Source: Mesorhizobium sp. WSM3859 (GTDB lineage Bacteria > Pseudomonadota > Alphaproteobacteria > Rhizobiales > Rhizobiaceae). Taken from it: a stretch of 64,000 nt of DNA. Of this stretch, positions 16,532 through 25,544 are shown piece by piece. The stretch covers positions 520,553 to 584,552 of the forward strand of contig NZ_NSGG01000001.1 of NCBI RefSeq assembly GCF_002295065.1. The letters are read 5' to 3'. Both the position numbers and the translations under genes were made by a program. How positions within the stretch are numbered: position 1 is the stretch's first letter; each line of letters opens with the position of its first letter. The notes under the pieces are model-generated. The model did no database searches, was not told the origin of the DNA, and saw nothing but the letters and a program-made list of their open reading frames with translations.

Positions 16532-17215
16532 ATGAAGCACGGCGTTTCTCCTGACACTTTCCCGCCACGCAGCCACGAAGCCAAGCGCGTGTCGGTGGTG
16601 GATGCGGCCGCTTCCGTCTTCTGCCGCGAAGGTTATGCCGGCGCCAATATCGACCTGATCTCGGCCGAAGCCGGCGTTTCACGGCAGACCGTCTACAACC
16701 ATCATGGCGACAAGGAAAACCTCTTCGTCGCCGTCGTGCGTGACCTGACGGAGCGCTGCAATGCCGGCATCTTCGCCACCATCGCCAGCTTCCCCGACCA
16801 GCCAACGGACTTGGAAGCGGACTTGATCGCCTTCGCGGTGCGCATGAACCGCAACTGCATCTGCAACCGCGACGGCCGTTTCCTGCGCAAGCTGATCCAG
16901 GCCGAGGGCGAGCGTTATCCGGAACTGTTTGCCGAATGGCGCGAACAGGGCCCTGGCCGCACCTGGTCGGCGCTTGCCGCCCGTTTCGCCCGGCTCGCCT
17001 TTGCCGGGCATCTCTCGATCGGCGACCCCGACGTCGCGGCGCGTCAGTTCCTCGCCCTCGTCAACGCCGAGCTTCAAATCACCTTCATGCTGGGCGGCAC
17101 GCCGACCGAGGAAGAGGTGCTGCGTTCCGCCACCAACGGCGTGCGGACCTTCCTCAGCGCCTTCGCCAGGAAGAAGTTGCCAGCCGGCAAACAGGCGGCG
17201 CTCGTTCACGCCTGA
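16532..17215 (+). CDS. TetR-family transcriptional regulator
   Basis: A 227-residue repressor. The helix-turn-helix is at about residues 20-65: VVDAAASVFCREGYAGANIDLISAEAGVSRQTVYNHHGDKENLF, a textbook TetR N-terminus. The C-terminal ligand domain (about 85-215) resembles those of AcrR-like efflux regulators. It most likely represses the divergent Bcr/CflA exporter. It has no obvious operon partner downstream; sspB starts 117 bases later. Confidence 0.92.
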   Translation: MKHGVSPDTFPPRSHEAKRVSVVDAAASVFCREGYAGANIDLISAEAGVSRQTVYNHHGDKENLFVAVVRDLTERCNAGIFATIASFPDQPTDLEADLIAFAVRMNRNCICNRDGRFLRKLIQAEGERYPELFAEWREQGPGRTWSALAARFARLAFAGHLSIGDPDVAARQFLALVNAELQITFMLGGTPTEEEVLRSATNGVRTFLSAFARKKLPAGKQAALVHA

Positions 17216-17331
17216 GCGATCAAATCGTCGACACCCCTCTTGGCCTCACGGCTTTGCGCCTATATGCGGTTTACGCCGCGCTCAAGCTTGATTACAGCTA
17301 TGCGGACGATTCAACGGAACCCGACCATCAC

Positions 17332-17862
17332 ATGGCCGACGACCACATCCGCTACGACATTCTGGCCCAGGAGGCTCTGCGCGGTGTCATGCGCAAGGTT
17401 CTGGCCGAGGTCGCGCGCACTGGCCTTCCGGGCAATCATCATTTCTTCATCACCTTCCTGACCGGCGCGCCGGGCGTGCGCATCTCGTCGAGGCTGCGCG
17501 AGCGCTATCCGGAGCAGATGACCATCGTCATCCAGTTCCAGTACTGGGACCTGAAGGTGACGGATGCGGGCTTCGAGGTCGGGCTTTCCTTCTCCGACGT
17601 GCCGGAAAAGCTCGAGATCCCCTTCTCCGCCGTGCGCGGCTTCTACGATCCGTCGGTGAATTTCGAGCTCGAATTCGACGTCAAGACCGAGAGCGTCGAA
17701 GACGAGGCCGCCGCTCCGGCACCCGAACCGATCGCCGTCGTTCCGGAGAAGAAGGCGGAAACGAAGAAGAAGGCCGCCGAGACCGAAAAGAAGCCGGCCG
17801 TCGCCGATACCGGCGGCAAGGGCGCCGACGTCGTCTCGCTCGACGCCTTCCGCAAGAAGTAG
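17332..17862 (+). CDS. sspB: SspB, ClpXP adaptor for ssrA-tagged proteins (alpha type)
   Basis: Tethers tmRNA-tagged substrates to ClpXP. The globular part (about residues 1-120) has DILAQEALRGVMRKVLAEVA, TGLPGNHHFFITFLTGAPGV and RYPEQMTIVIQFQYWDL, characteristic of alphaproteobacterial SspB. A Lys/Glu/Ala-rich linker follows (about 125-160), and the tail GADVVSLDAFRKK is the likely ClpX-docking peptide. ATG 17332 was chosen because homology starts at MADDHIRYD. 176 aa. The tmRNA whose tag it reads lies 2.4 kb upstream. Confidence 0.94.
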   Translation: MADDHIRYDILAQEALRGVMRKVLAEVARTGLPGNHHFFITFLTGAPGVRISSRLRERYPEQMTIVIQFQYWDLKVTDAGFEVGLSFSDVPEKLEIPFSAVRGFYDPSVNFELEFDVKTESVEDEAAAPAPEPIAVVPEKKAETKKKAAETEKKPAVADTGGKGADVVSLDAFRKK

Positions 17863-17871
17863 TCCGGCGCC

Positions 17872-18069
17872 ATGGGCGAGGTCGTCAATCTCCGCCAGGC
17901 CCGCAAGCAGAAAGCGCGCACCGAGAAGGAACGCCTGGCGAGCGAGAACCGGGCACTGCATGGCCGCTCGAAGACGGAGCGCGAGCGCGACCGGCTGACG
18001 TCGGAGAACGCCGAGAAATTCGTGGCCGGCCATCGCCGTGAAAAACCCGACGACCCGGGCAAGCGCTGA
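17872..18069 (+). CDS. DUF4169 small basic protein
   Basis: A 65-residue, strongly charged protein starting MGEVVNLRQARKQKARTEKE and rich in Arg, Lys and Glu, predicted all-helical. It matches DUF4169, found in alphaproteobacteria. It starts 9 bases after sspB and is followed 9 bases later by an RHH protein, so the three form an operon. Function unknown. Confidence 0.85.
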   Translation: MGEVVNLRQARKQKARTEKERLASENRALHGRSKTERERDRLTSENAEKFVAGHRREKPDDPGKR

Positions 18070-18078
18070 GCACCTGCA

Positions 18079-18306
18079 ATGGCCGCGGTCGAAAAACGTT
18101 CGGTAACGATCCGCGGTCACCGCACCAGCTTTTCCCTGGAGCAGCCCTTCTACGACGACCTCATCGCCATCGCCGCGCAGCGCTCGCTGTCGCTCGCGGC
18201 TTTGGTCGCGGAGATCGACGAGACGCGCACCCGCGACGCCAACCTGTCGTCGGCACTGAGGCTCTATGTACTGGCCTGGGCGAAGCGCGGCGGCAGCCTG
18301 ACTTAG
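18079..18306 (+). CDS. Ribbon-helix-helix domain protein
   Basis: A 75-residue protein with the RHH_4-like pattern KRSVTIRGHRTSFSLEQPFYDDLIAIAAQRSLSLAALVAEID. The N-terminal basic strand and following two helices suggest DNA binding. Last gene of sspB-DUF4169-RHH. Targets unknown; no toxin-like neighbour, so an antitoxin role is unlikely. Confidence 0.85.
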   Translation: MAAVEKRSVTIRGHRTSFSLEQPFYDDLIAIAAQRSLSLAALVAEIDETRTRDANLSSALRLYVLAWAKRGGSLT

Positions 18307-18309
18307 AGC

Positions 18310-18336
18310 GTTCACCGTTTCGCGGAAACGGCGAAC
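18310..18336. terminator. Hairpin between convergent RHH and asmA-like genes
   Basis: GTTCACCGTTTC and GAAACGGCGAAC pair over 12 positions with one mismatch and a 3-base loop. There is no clear T-run, so it may be a factor-dependent or bidirectional end, or a repeat of the palindromic type common in rhizobia. It starts four bases after the RHH stop. Confidence 0.5.
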
Positions 18337-18351
18337 CACTTTATCTGAAGC

Positions 18352-21300
18352 TCATCCGCCGTCGAGCGACTTCAACAGATTGTCGATCGTGAATGGGTTA
18401 ACCTTCGGCTTTGCCGGCGCCGGGGTCGAACCGTCATTGACGCCGGGCAGCGACCCGTCGATCTTCCTCGTTTGCTCGGCCGCCTTGCGGGCGGCTTCCA
18501 GCTTCGCCTGCTCCGCCCTCTTGCGATCGGCCTCTGCCTGCGCTTTGGCCGCCTGGTCAGCGGCCCGCTGCTCGGCCTCGGCCTTTGCCTGCGCATCGGC
18601 CTGGGCTTTAGCGTCCGCTTCGGCCTGCGCCTTGGCGTCGGCTTCCGCCTTCGCCCTCGCCTCTTCGTCGGCCTTGGCTTTTGCCTCGGCTTCCGCCTGT
18701 GCCTGCGCTTCCGCTTCGGCTTTCGCCCTGGCTTCCGCCTCGGCCTTCTGACGCGCCTCTTCCTCTTGCCGGCGCAACTCCTCGGCCGCCCTCTCGCGCT
18801 CCGTCTGCAGCGCCGCGTAATAGCGCACCTCGCGCCGCAGCCGCTGCTTCTCCAGCAGCGCCGCTTGCATAGCCTCGACCCGCTGCTGCTCCTTCTCCAG
18901 CGCGCGCTGCGTCAGGAACTGCGCCAGCGGACCGCTGTCGAACTGGAGCGCGGTCGCCCCAAGCGGGCCGGCCAGGCTGAAATTGACGGCAGGTTCCGAG
19001 CCGACCAGTGCCTCGTCGCCGGGGCGATAGGTCAATGTCCCCTTTGCCGTGACCGTGCTCGTGTTGAGATCGGCGGTCACGTCGGCGGACAAGGTCGCGC
19101 CGGGATTGTCCAGACTGATCGGCGGCGCCCGCAATGTGCCGTTGGCGACGGTGAAGGCCACATCCGTGTCGCCGGCGGCGAAGCTGCCCTGCCCCGCGAT
19201 CTCGGGCGCGAAGTCGGCTGTCTTGGCCGCGTCGATGTCGCGCCCGATCGCATCGGCCTCGGCGATGATGGCGGCGAAGCCGTCCGGATTGATGCCGTCC
19301 ACCTTCAATCCCTTCAGCGCCGCGGTGCCGGATCCGGACAAGGCGGCAATCATGGCGTCGACCGACTTGCCGCTGGTCGACAGCGCCGCCGATAGGTCGC
19401 CGCTGCCGCCGATGCCGGCGCCTGGCAGCACGGCGGAAAGATCGCCGCCGGCAAGCCTCATCTGGCCGGAGAGCAGGCCGGTGCCTTCCGTGTTCTTCAG
19501 GTCGAACAGGCCGGTCAGATCGCCGCCATAGAGCTTCGCCTTGAGGTCGGAGACGTGGATGCCCTCGCGATCGAGCTTCAGCGAGAACGTGGCGTCATGC
19601 GCCGTCGCGAATGGCCCGACGGCCAGCGCCGATGTGTTGAGATCGAGGTCCGCGTTGAAAGGCAGCGTCGACTTCTGGCTGAACGGCGTCGTCGGCCATC
19701 CGCCCTTGGCGGGCGCGAAGGACTGATCGCCGAACAGCGAGACCGCCAGCGGATCGAGGTCGAGCTCGTCGAGGGCCAGTGCCCCCGCAAGATGCGGCAG
19801 CCCATCCTTGGCATCGATGTTGATGTCGCCGGACACCGCCGCCTTGTTGATCGAACCGGAGAGACCGCTCAACACGAGAAGCCCGTTACCGAAATCGGCA
19901 TCGGCGCCCAGCGACGCTGACGTCCCGGTCCCCATGCCGGGCAGGCCTACGCCCGTCGTCATCAGCCACGGCTCGATGTCGGCGGCGTCGAGATTGACCT
20001 TGCCCTTGGCGGTGGCGCCTTGAGCCGTATCGGCGACGGTTCCGTCGAAGCTCGCCCTGAAGTCGTCGGCGGTCAGGTTGAAGCTGGTGGCGAGACCGCC
20101 GGCAATCGAGCCCTTCGCCGTGACGTCGGTGTTGGCATGGCCGAGCATGCCGAGCGGCAGCGCCGGCAGGCCGTAAAGCGCAAGCAGCGTCGTGGCGTTG
20201 TCGTTGCGGGCATTGAATGTGATCGATACTGGCGCTTCGAGCAGCTTATCAGCGGTTCCCTTACCGGAAAGCGAAGCCGAAAAGGCCGAACCGCCGGCAT
20301 TACCCTGGGCGGAGAGCGCGAGCCCCGTGCTGCCGTCGCCATTGTCGGCGGCACTGGTCAAAAGATCGATGCGCGCATCCTGGAACAGTTCTGGATACGC
20401 CGCCGCACGGCTGGCCAGGCCTTTGAGCACGGCATTGTCGGGGTAATGCTCGGCCGCGACATCGATCAGCGGCTTCAGGTCCACCGCAACGATGGAGGCG
20501 TTGAGCTTGCCGGTCGGGCTTTCAGGAAAATCCTTGACCCGGCCCGTGGCGCTGATCGAGGCGCCGGCGAGACCGCCGATCGACAGCCTATCGATCTCGA
20601 GCAGGCCCTCGCGCAGCCGCAGCGCCGTGTCGACCGTATCGGCGCTGAGCCCGACGGCGCTGACCGGACCCGCCTTGATCTGGAAATCGAGATCGCGATC
20701 GGAAAAGCGGTTGGCGCCCTTGTCGCTGATGAAGATCGAGGCGAAGGCCGCGAGCCCATCGAGATCCATCTCGCCGCCGGTCAGCCGCATCAGCACCGAC
20801 GGCTTGGCGCCGTCCGGCCGGCTGGAATCGATGTTGCCGGAAAATTTCGCCTTGCCGAGGATGAGTTCGAGATCGCTGAAGGACTGCCGGTTCTCGCTGA
20901 GATCGACCTTGGCCTTGAAGCCCGCCGCGGGCAGCCGGCGGATGGCCTCGTCGACATCCTTCGACAGCCAGGCGGCAAAGCCGGAAGGCTGCCCGACGGC
21001 GAGCAGCAGTGAGCCGGTGAAGCCGAAATGGTCCTCGACGCTCAGCATGCCGTCAGCTTCGAGCGTCGTGCGGCCGGGCAGCGTCGCGGCAAGCGACTTG
21101 ACCGACCAGCCACCCTCGACCGGTTCGGCTGACAGCCGCACGTCGCGCACCGTCGTGTCGCCCGCCACCACTGCCGGCAGCCGCACCTCGAGCGTGCCCG
21201 GTATCGTCGGCTTTGGCAGGTGCTGCAGCGTCTGCTCGAAGGCGGCGATGCGCTGGTCGAGCGTGAAGCCCGAACCGGCAGCCCCGCCGACAGCCTCGTC

Positions 21301-22281
21301 GAACTGCACCTGCGCCCCGCTGGCCTCGACCGCGAAATGCGGCTTCAGGCCGAGATCGACCGATGCCTTGCCGTCGGCGGTATAGGGATTGTCGAGCGGC
21401 CCGGTCTCGAAGCGGAACTCGTCGACATTGAGCTTCTGGTGGTCGAGCGCGAACTTGCCATTCAGCCGGAAGCCCGGGTCGGGCTTGCCGGTGCTGATCT
21501 TGACCGGCTCGCCGTCCGTGCCGCGCAGCTCGGCCGAGTTCTTGTCCGCGCCCGAGATCTTGAACTGGCCGGAGTAGACCGCCGCGCCCTTGACGATGCC
21601 GGCATTGCCGTCGGCCTCGATGATCAGCGGATAGGCATCGGGATCGGCTTTCAGCCTGAGCCGCATCTGGCCGTCCGGCTCCACCTTCCCGGTCGAAGCC
21701 GAGACGTCGGCGCGCAGGCCGTCGAAGCGCAGCGTTCCGTCCATGCGCCATGGGCCGGTGAGCGCCTTGGCCGATATGGTCGAGTTGATCTCGGAGATCA
21801 GGTGTCGGCGTCCGCCGGCGGCGTGACGCAGTTCAATCTGCCCTTCGGTTATGGTCAGCTTTTCGATCGCGATCTGGCCGGGATCGAACGGTGTCGAGGG
21901 CCGGAGCGCCCAATCGACCGTGCCGTTACCGGCAACGTCGATGGTTGCCCTGGGATGCACCAGCCGCATGTCGAAGATCAGCACCTCGCCGCGCAGGAAG
22001 GGCGCGAGCTCCGCATCCATGGAGAAGGTCTCGGCTGTCATCGCCGGCTGGCCTGCCGGGCCGCCCGCGACCTCGACATTGGAGAAGGTCACCGAGGGAA
22101 ACGGCAACAGCCGCGCCGTCGCATCGCCCTTCACCGTCACCTTACGGCCGAGGATGGCGCTCGCCTCGCGCTCGAAATCGCCCCGGTAACCCGTCCAGTC
22201 GATGAAATACGGCACAACCAGCGCCGCGCACAGCACCAGCACGAACAGGCCACCGAAGATCACGAACAGGCGGGCGAGCAT
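18352..22281 (-). CDS. Giant AsmA-family protein with Ala/Lys/Glu coiled-coil tail
   Basis: A 1309-residue envelope protein. A single membrane anchor is at about residues 5-27 (LFVIFGGLFVLVLCAALVVPYF), followed by GYRGDFEREASAILGRKVTVKGDATARLLPFPSVTFSNV, the typical AsmA N-terminus. The long periplasmic part repeats beta-rich AsmA segments, including SGSGTAALKGLKVDGIN near residue 1005. From about 1130 to 1265 it is almost entirely Ala, Glu, Lys, Arg and Gln in a coiled coil, unusual for AsmA and reminiscent of TolA domain II. AsmA proteins are linked to lipid or outer-membrane homeostasis; the exact role here is unknown. Confidence 0.9.
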   Translation of the reverse strand: MLARLFVIFGGLFVLVLCAALVVPYFIDWTGYRGDFEREASAILGRKVTVKGDATARLLPFPSVTFSNVEVAGGPAGQPAMTAETFSMDAELAPFLRGEVLIFDMRLVHPRATIDVAGNGTVDWALRPSTPFDPGQIAIEKLTITEGQIELRHAAGGRRHLISEINSTISAKALTGPWRMDGTLRFDGLRADVSASTGKVEPDGQMRLRLKADPDAYPLIIEADGNAGIVKGAAVYSGQFKISGADKNSAELRGTDGEPVKISTGKPDPGFRLNGKFALDHQKLNVDEFRFETGPLDNPYTADGKASVDLGLKPHFAVEASGAQVQFDEAVGGAAGSGFTLDQRIAAFEQTLQHLPKPTIPGTLEVRLPAVVAGDTTVRDVRLSAEPVEGGWSVKSLAATLPGRTTLEADGMLSVEDHFGFTGSLLLAVGQPSGFAAWLSKDVDEAIRRLPAAGFKAKVDLSENRQSFSDLELILGKAKFSGNIDSSRPDGAKPSVLMRLTGGEMDLDGLAAFASIFISDKGANRFSDRDLDFQIKAGPVSAVGLSADTVDTALRLREGLLEIDRLSIGGLAGASISATGRVKDFPESPTGKLNASIVAVDLKPLIDVAAEHYPDNAVLKGLASRAAAYPELFQDARIDLLTSAADNGDGSTGLALSAQGNAGGSAFSASLSGKGTADKLLEAPVSITFNARNDNATTLLALYGLPALPLGMLGHANTDVTAKGSIAGGLATSFNLTADDFRASFDGTVADTAQGATAKGKVNLDAADIEPWLMTTGVGLPGMGTGTSASLGADADFGNGLLVLSGLSGSINKAAVSGDINIDAKDGLPHLAGALALDELDLDPLAVSLFGDQSFAPAKGGWPTTPFSQKSTLPFNADLDLNTSALAVGPFATAHDATFSLKLDREGIHVSDLKAKLYGGDLTGLFDLKNTEGTGLLSGQMRLAGGDLSAVLPGAGIGGSGDLSAALSTSGKSVDAMIAALSGSGTAALKGLKVDGINPDGFAAIIAEADAIGRDIDAAKTADFAPEIAGQGSFAAGDTDVAFTVANGTLRAPPISLDNPGATLSADVTADLNTSTVTAKGTLTYRPGDEALVGSEPAVNFSLAGPLGATALQFDSGPLAQFLTQRALEKEQQRVEAMQAALLEKQRLRREVRYYAALQTERERAAEELRRQEEEARQKAEAEARAKAEAEAQAQAEAEAKAKADEEARAKAEADAKAQAEADAKAQADAQAKAEAEQRAADQAAKAQAEADRKRAEQAKLEAARKAAEQTRKIDGSLPGVNDGSTPAPAKPKVNPFTIDNLLKSLDGG

Positions 22282-22474
22282 CTGTTTCCCGGGTTGAAAG
22301 TCAGCCGCACTCTACCCGCATCCGCGTGTCGATAAAGAGGCAATTCAGCGTGCGGCGGCGCCAACCTCCGCAGTTGCGCTACGGCTCGCGGTCGGGATAT
22401 CTCTTTTGCCGATCCCTGCCCTTTCGGCCATGTCCTTGGCCACACAGATCTGAACCCAACATGGAGCGTTCCCG

Positions 22475-23458
22475 ATGTCAGGCAAGAACTGGGATAGAGT
22501 GCCAATCGACGCGCAGAGCGTCGACGCTCCACTGTCGACGGCGGCGATTTTCCTTGTCGTCACGGTCGGCAGCGACCAGGCCTCGATTTCAACCGCCGCC
22601 TCGGTACTGGGCGAGCTGGACGATCTCGTCAAGAATGTCGGCTTCCGCGACCTGTCGGGCCGGCTGTCCTGCATCGCCGGCATCGGCGCCAGGCTCTGGA
22701 ACCGTCTGTCGCCGAACCGGCGGCCGCGCGAATTGAAACCCTTCACGCCGATCGAGGGAGCGGCCCATTCGGCGCCCTCGACGCCGGGCGATCTGCTTTT
22801 CCACATCCGCGCCGAGCGGCCCGATATGTGCTTCGAGTTCGAGCGCATCCTGCTCAACAGCCTGGGTGGCAGCGTGACCGTCGTCGACGAGGTATCCGGC
22901 TTTCGCTATTTCGATGCGCGCGACCTGCTGGGCTTCGTCGACGGCACCGCCAATCCGACCGGCCTCGACCTGCCCGCCTCCGCCTTGGTCGGCGACGAGG
23001 ACGGCGACTTTGCCGGCGGCAGCTATGTCGTGGTGCAGAAATACCTGCACGACATGGCGGCCTGGAAAGAGACGCCGACGCATGTCCAGGAAGAGATCAT
23101 CGGCCGCACCAAGATCGACAACATCGAGATCGATGACGACGACAAGCCGCGCAAGTCGCACAAGTCCCTGGCCACGATCGAGGACGACGCCGGCAACGAA
23201 TACGACATCCTGCGCGACAACATGCCGTTCGGCCGTCCCGGGCAGAACGAGTTCGGCACCTATTTCATCGGCTACACGCGCTATCTGTGGGTGATCGAAA
23301 AAATGCTGCAGCGCATGTATGTCGGCGAGCCGCCCGGCGCCTACGACCGGCTGCTCGACTTCTCGACGCCTCACACCGGCACGACCTTCTTCGCGCCGAC
23401 GCGGCCGATGCTGCAGAAGCTGGTCGAAGGGCCCAAGAATAGCATCGCCGGCGGCTAG
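22475..23458 (+). CDS. Dyp-type heme peroxidase
   Basis: A 327-residue peroxidase with the family signature GFVDG at about residues 153-157, followed by TANPTG; the Asp of this motif is the catalytic acid. RDNMPFGRPGQNEFGTYFIGYTR holds the distal Arg region. No signal peptide, so cytoplasmic. The length and lack of a Tat signal suit the YfeX-like subgroup. It has no encapsulin neighbour in view. Divergent from the AsmA-family gene. Confidence 0.93.
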   Translation: MSGKNWDRVPIDAQSVDAPLSTAAIFLVVTVGSDQASISTAASVLGELDDLVKNVGFRDLSGRLSCIAGIGARLWNRLSPNRRPRELKPFTPIEGAAHSAPSTPGDLLFHIRAERPDMCFEFERILLNSLGGSVTVVDEVSGFRYFDARDLLGFVDGTANPTGLDLPASALVGDEDGDFAGGSYVVVQKYLHDMAAWKETPTHVQEEIIGRTKIDNIEIDDDDKPRKSHKSLATIEDDAGNEYDILRDNMPFGRPGQNEFGTYFIGYTRYLWVIEKMLQRMYVGEPPGAYDRLLDFSTPHTGTTFFAPTRPMLQKLVEGPKNSIAGG

Positions 23459-23462
23459 GAGA

Positions 23463-23959
23463 TCAGTCGTTCACCGCTTCAAGCAAAGCCTTCAGCACCG
23501 CGCCTTTTCGCAGGCTTACCTGGAAATCTCGCGCGATGAATTCCAGGGTCGAATCGTGGAACGTGAGAATGAAATGCCGGCGGCCCGAAAACACTCCGGC
23601 ATATGGCGTGGGTGAACCCGGTTCGCCTCTTCGAGGGAAGCTATCCAGGACGAATTGACGACTTCGAATGCGGAATAGGGTTGCAGGCCGAGCGCGTAAA
23701 GCCGATGCCCCCTCAGGGCCTCGTCGTTTGGCGGGCCGAATTGGAATGCGACATAAGGGTCCACCGTCAGCATCGCGACGGCCTCCCCCTCCGCACCTGC
23801 CGAAACCGAGCGCGGATTGGTGCCGTCGAAGGACGCGTCGGGAACATTGGCGATGTAGGCAACCAACAGCCGTTCTTCATCCGCGAAAACATGCGGCAAC
23901 GGAGCGCCCGCCGACGATGCCGGCAGGTCAAGAGGCAGCAGAGCTTCGGCCGTTGACAT
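23463..23959 (-). pseudogene. Conserved hypothetical gene with a C-terminal frameshift
   Basis: The intact frame reads 147 aa and then departs from its expected sequence. Up to MPECFRAA it matches a known hypothetical family (FGPPNDEALRGHRLYALGL, NSSWIASLEEANRVHPRHMP). After that, at about 23579-23585, the next frame continues HFILTFHDSTLEFIARDF and further to ...AVND with TGA at 23465-23463. A single missing base in the run GGCCGCCGG would explain this; an intact protein would have 165 aa. ATG 23959 is two bases after the FAD-oxidase stop, so it is in that operon. A sequencing error is possible. Confidence 0.8.
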
Positions 23960-23961
23960 TC

Positions 23962-25380
23962 CTAGTGTCCGGCGCCCGGCAGAATCTTGCCCGGGTTCAT
24001 GATGTTCAGCGGATCGAGCGCCTGCTTGATCGTGCGCATGACATCGACGCCATGGCCGAGCTCGTGGCGCAGGAAGCCGACCTTGCCCTGGCCGATTCCG
24101 TGCTCGCCGGTGCAGGTTCCCTCCATGGCGATGGCGCGCATGTTGAGCCGGGCGACGAATTTTTCGGCCAGCGCAATCTCATCCGGGTTGTCGACATCCA
24201 TCAGCACCAGCACGTGGAAATTGCCGTCGCCGGCATGGCCGACGATCGGCGCGATCAGTCCCATCTCGGCAATGTCGGCCTCGGTCTCGGTGACGCATTC
24301 GGCAAGCCTGGAGATCGGCACGCAGACATCGGTTGACAGCCCCTTGGCGCCGGGGCGCAGCGTCAGCGACGACCAATAGGCGTCGTGCCGTGCCTTCCAG
24401 AGCTTTGTCCGCTCTTCCGCGACGCTGGTCCATAGGAACGGCCCACCACCATTCTCGTCGGCGATCATGCCGAAGGTCTCGGCCTGTTCGGCCACACCCG
24501 CGTCGCTGCCATGGAATTCGACGAACAGGCACGGACTTTCCGGATAGTCGAGCTTGGAATAATTCTTCATCGCCCGCATCTGCAGCGCGTTGACCAGTTC
24601 GATACGGGCCACCGGAATGCCCATCTGGATGGTCGCGATCACCGTGTTGCAGGCCGCCTCCAGGCTCGGAAACGGACAGACGCCGCCCGAGATCGCCTGC
24701 GGAATGCCTTGCAGCCGAAGCGTCAGGGACGTGATGACGCCGAGCGTGCCTTCCGAGCCGACCAGAAGCCGGGTCAGGTCGTAGCCGGCCGAGCTCTTCT
24801 TCGCCCGCTTGCCGGTCGTCACCGTCTCGCCGTCGGCCATGACGGCGGTGAGCGACAGCACGTTTTCGCGCATCGTGCCGTAGCGCACCGCGTTGGTGCC
24901 CGAGGCCCTGGTTGCCGCCATGCCGCCCAGCGACGCGTTGGCGCCGGGATCAATCGGAAAGAACAGCCCGGTGTCGCGCAGATGCCGGTTGAGGTCCTCG
25001 CGGGTCACGCCAGGCTCCACCGTGCAGTCGAGGTCCTGCGGATTGACGGCGAGGATCCGATTCATGCGCGAGGTGTCGATGGAAATGCCGCCGCCCGGCG
25101 CATTGGTGTGGCCCTCGAGCGAGGAGCCGACACCGAAGGCGATGACCGGAACGCGATGCGTCGCGCAGGCACGCACGATCTCCTGCACCTCCTCGGTCGT
25201 TTCGACGAAGGCGACGCCGTCTGGCGCCTGGGTCGGGATATAGGTGGTGGTGTGCGCGTGCTGGCCGCGGATCGCCTCGCCTGTCTGGAAACGTTCGCCG
25301 AGGCGCTGCTTGAGGATGCCGAGCACCGCGGCGATGCCTTCCTCGTTTCGTTCGACGGGATTGAGGTCGCTCAAAGCCAT
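23962..25380 (-). CDS. FAD-linked oxidase, D-lactate/glycolate dehydrogenase type
   Basis: A 472-residue flavoenzyme. N-terminal FAD_binding_4 domain: PVIAFGVGSSLEGHTNAPGGGISID and FFPIDPGANASLGGMAATRASGTNAVRYGTM. C-terminal FAD-oxidase domain with IVGHAGDGNFHVLVLMD (histidine in the active site) and CTGEHGIGQGKVGFL. Family members oxidise D-lactate, D-2-hydroxy acids or glycolate and pass electrons to the respiratory chain; the substrate cannot be fixed. ATG 25380 with GGAGGAATCC was preferred to the frame open to 25506. Confidence 0.9.
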   Translation of the reverse strand: MALSDLNPVERNEEGIAAVLGILKQRLGERFQTGEAIRGQHAHTTTYIPTQAPDGVAFVETTEEVQEIVRACATHRVPVIAFGVGSSLEGHTNAPGGGISIDTSRMNRILAVNPQDLDCTVEPGVTREDLNRHLRDTGLFFPIDPGANASLGGMAATRASGTNAVRYGTMRENVLSLTAVMADGETVTTGKRAKKSSAGYDLTRLLVGSEGTLGVITSLTLRLQGIPQAISGGVCPFPSLEAACNTVIATIQMGIPVARIELVNALQMRAMKNYSKLDYPESPCLFVEFHGSDAGVAEQAETFGMIADENGGGPFLWTSVAEERTKLWKARHDAYWSSLTLRPGAKGLSTDVCVPISRLAECVTETEADIAEMGLIAPIVGHAGDGNFHVLVLMDVDNPDEIALAEKFVARLNMRAIAMEGTCTGEHGIGQGKVGFLRHELGHGVDVMRTIKQALDPLNIMNPGKILPGAGH

Positions 25381-25441
25381 GGATTCCTCCGCGAATGGAC
25401 CAGCGGCCACTCTTGTAAAGCAGCTAGGGATGATGCCTAAA

Positions 25442-25485
25442 GCAATTCCAGGAAAAGTGTGAAGCGGTTTTCGGTCTGGAATTGC
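25442..25485 (-). repeat. Leader-type palindromic repeat (FAD-oxidase gene)
   Basis: GCAATTCCAG and CTGGAATTGC form a perfect outer stem; inside, GAAAA...CGGTTTTC forms the second stem. It lies 61 bases upstream of the FAD-oxidase start on the minus strand and also upstream of the divergent thioesterase. Confidence 0.85.
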
Positions 25486-25544
25486 GCCAGAACAACGAGA
25501 CCTCACCAGCCACGCCCTGTCCAGCGACGATCGAGGAAACCACG

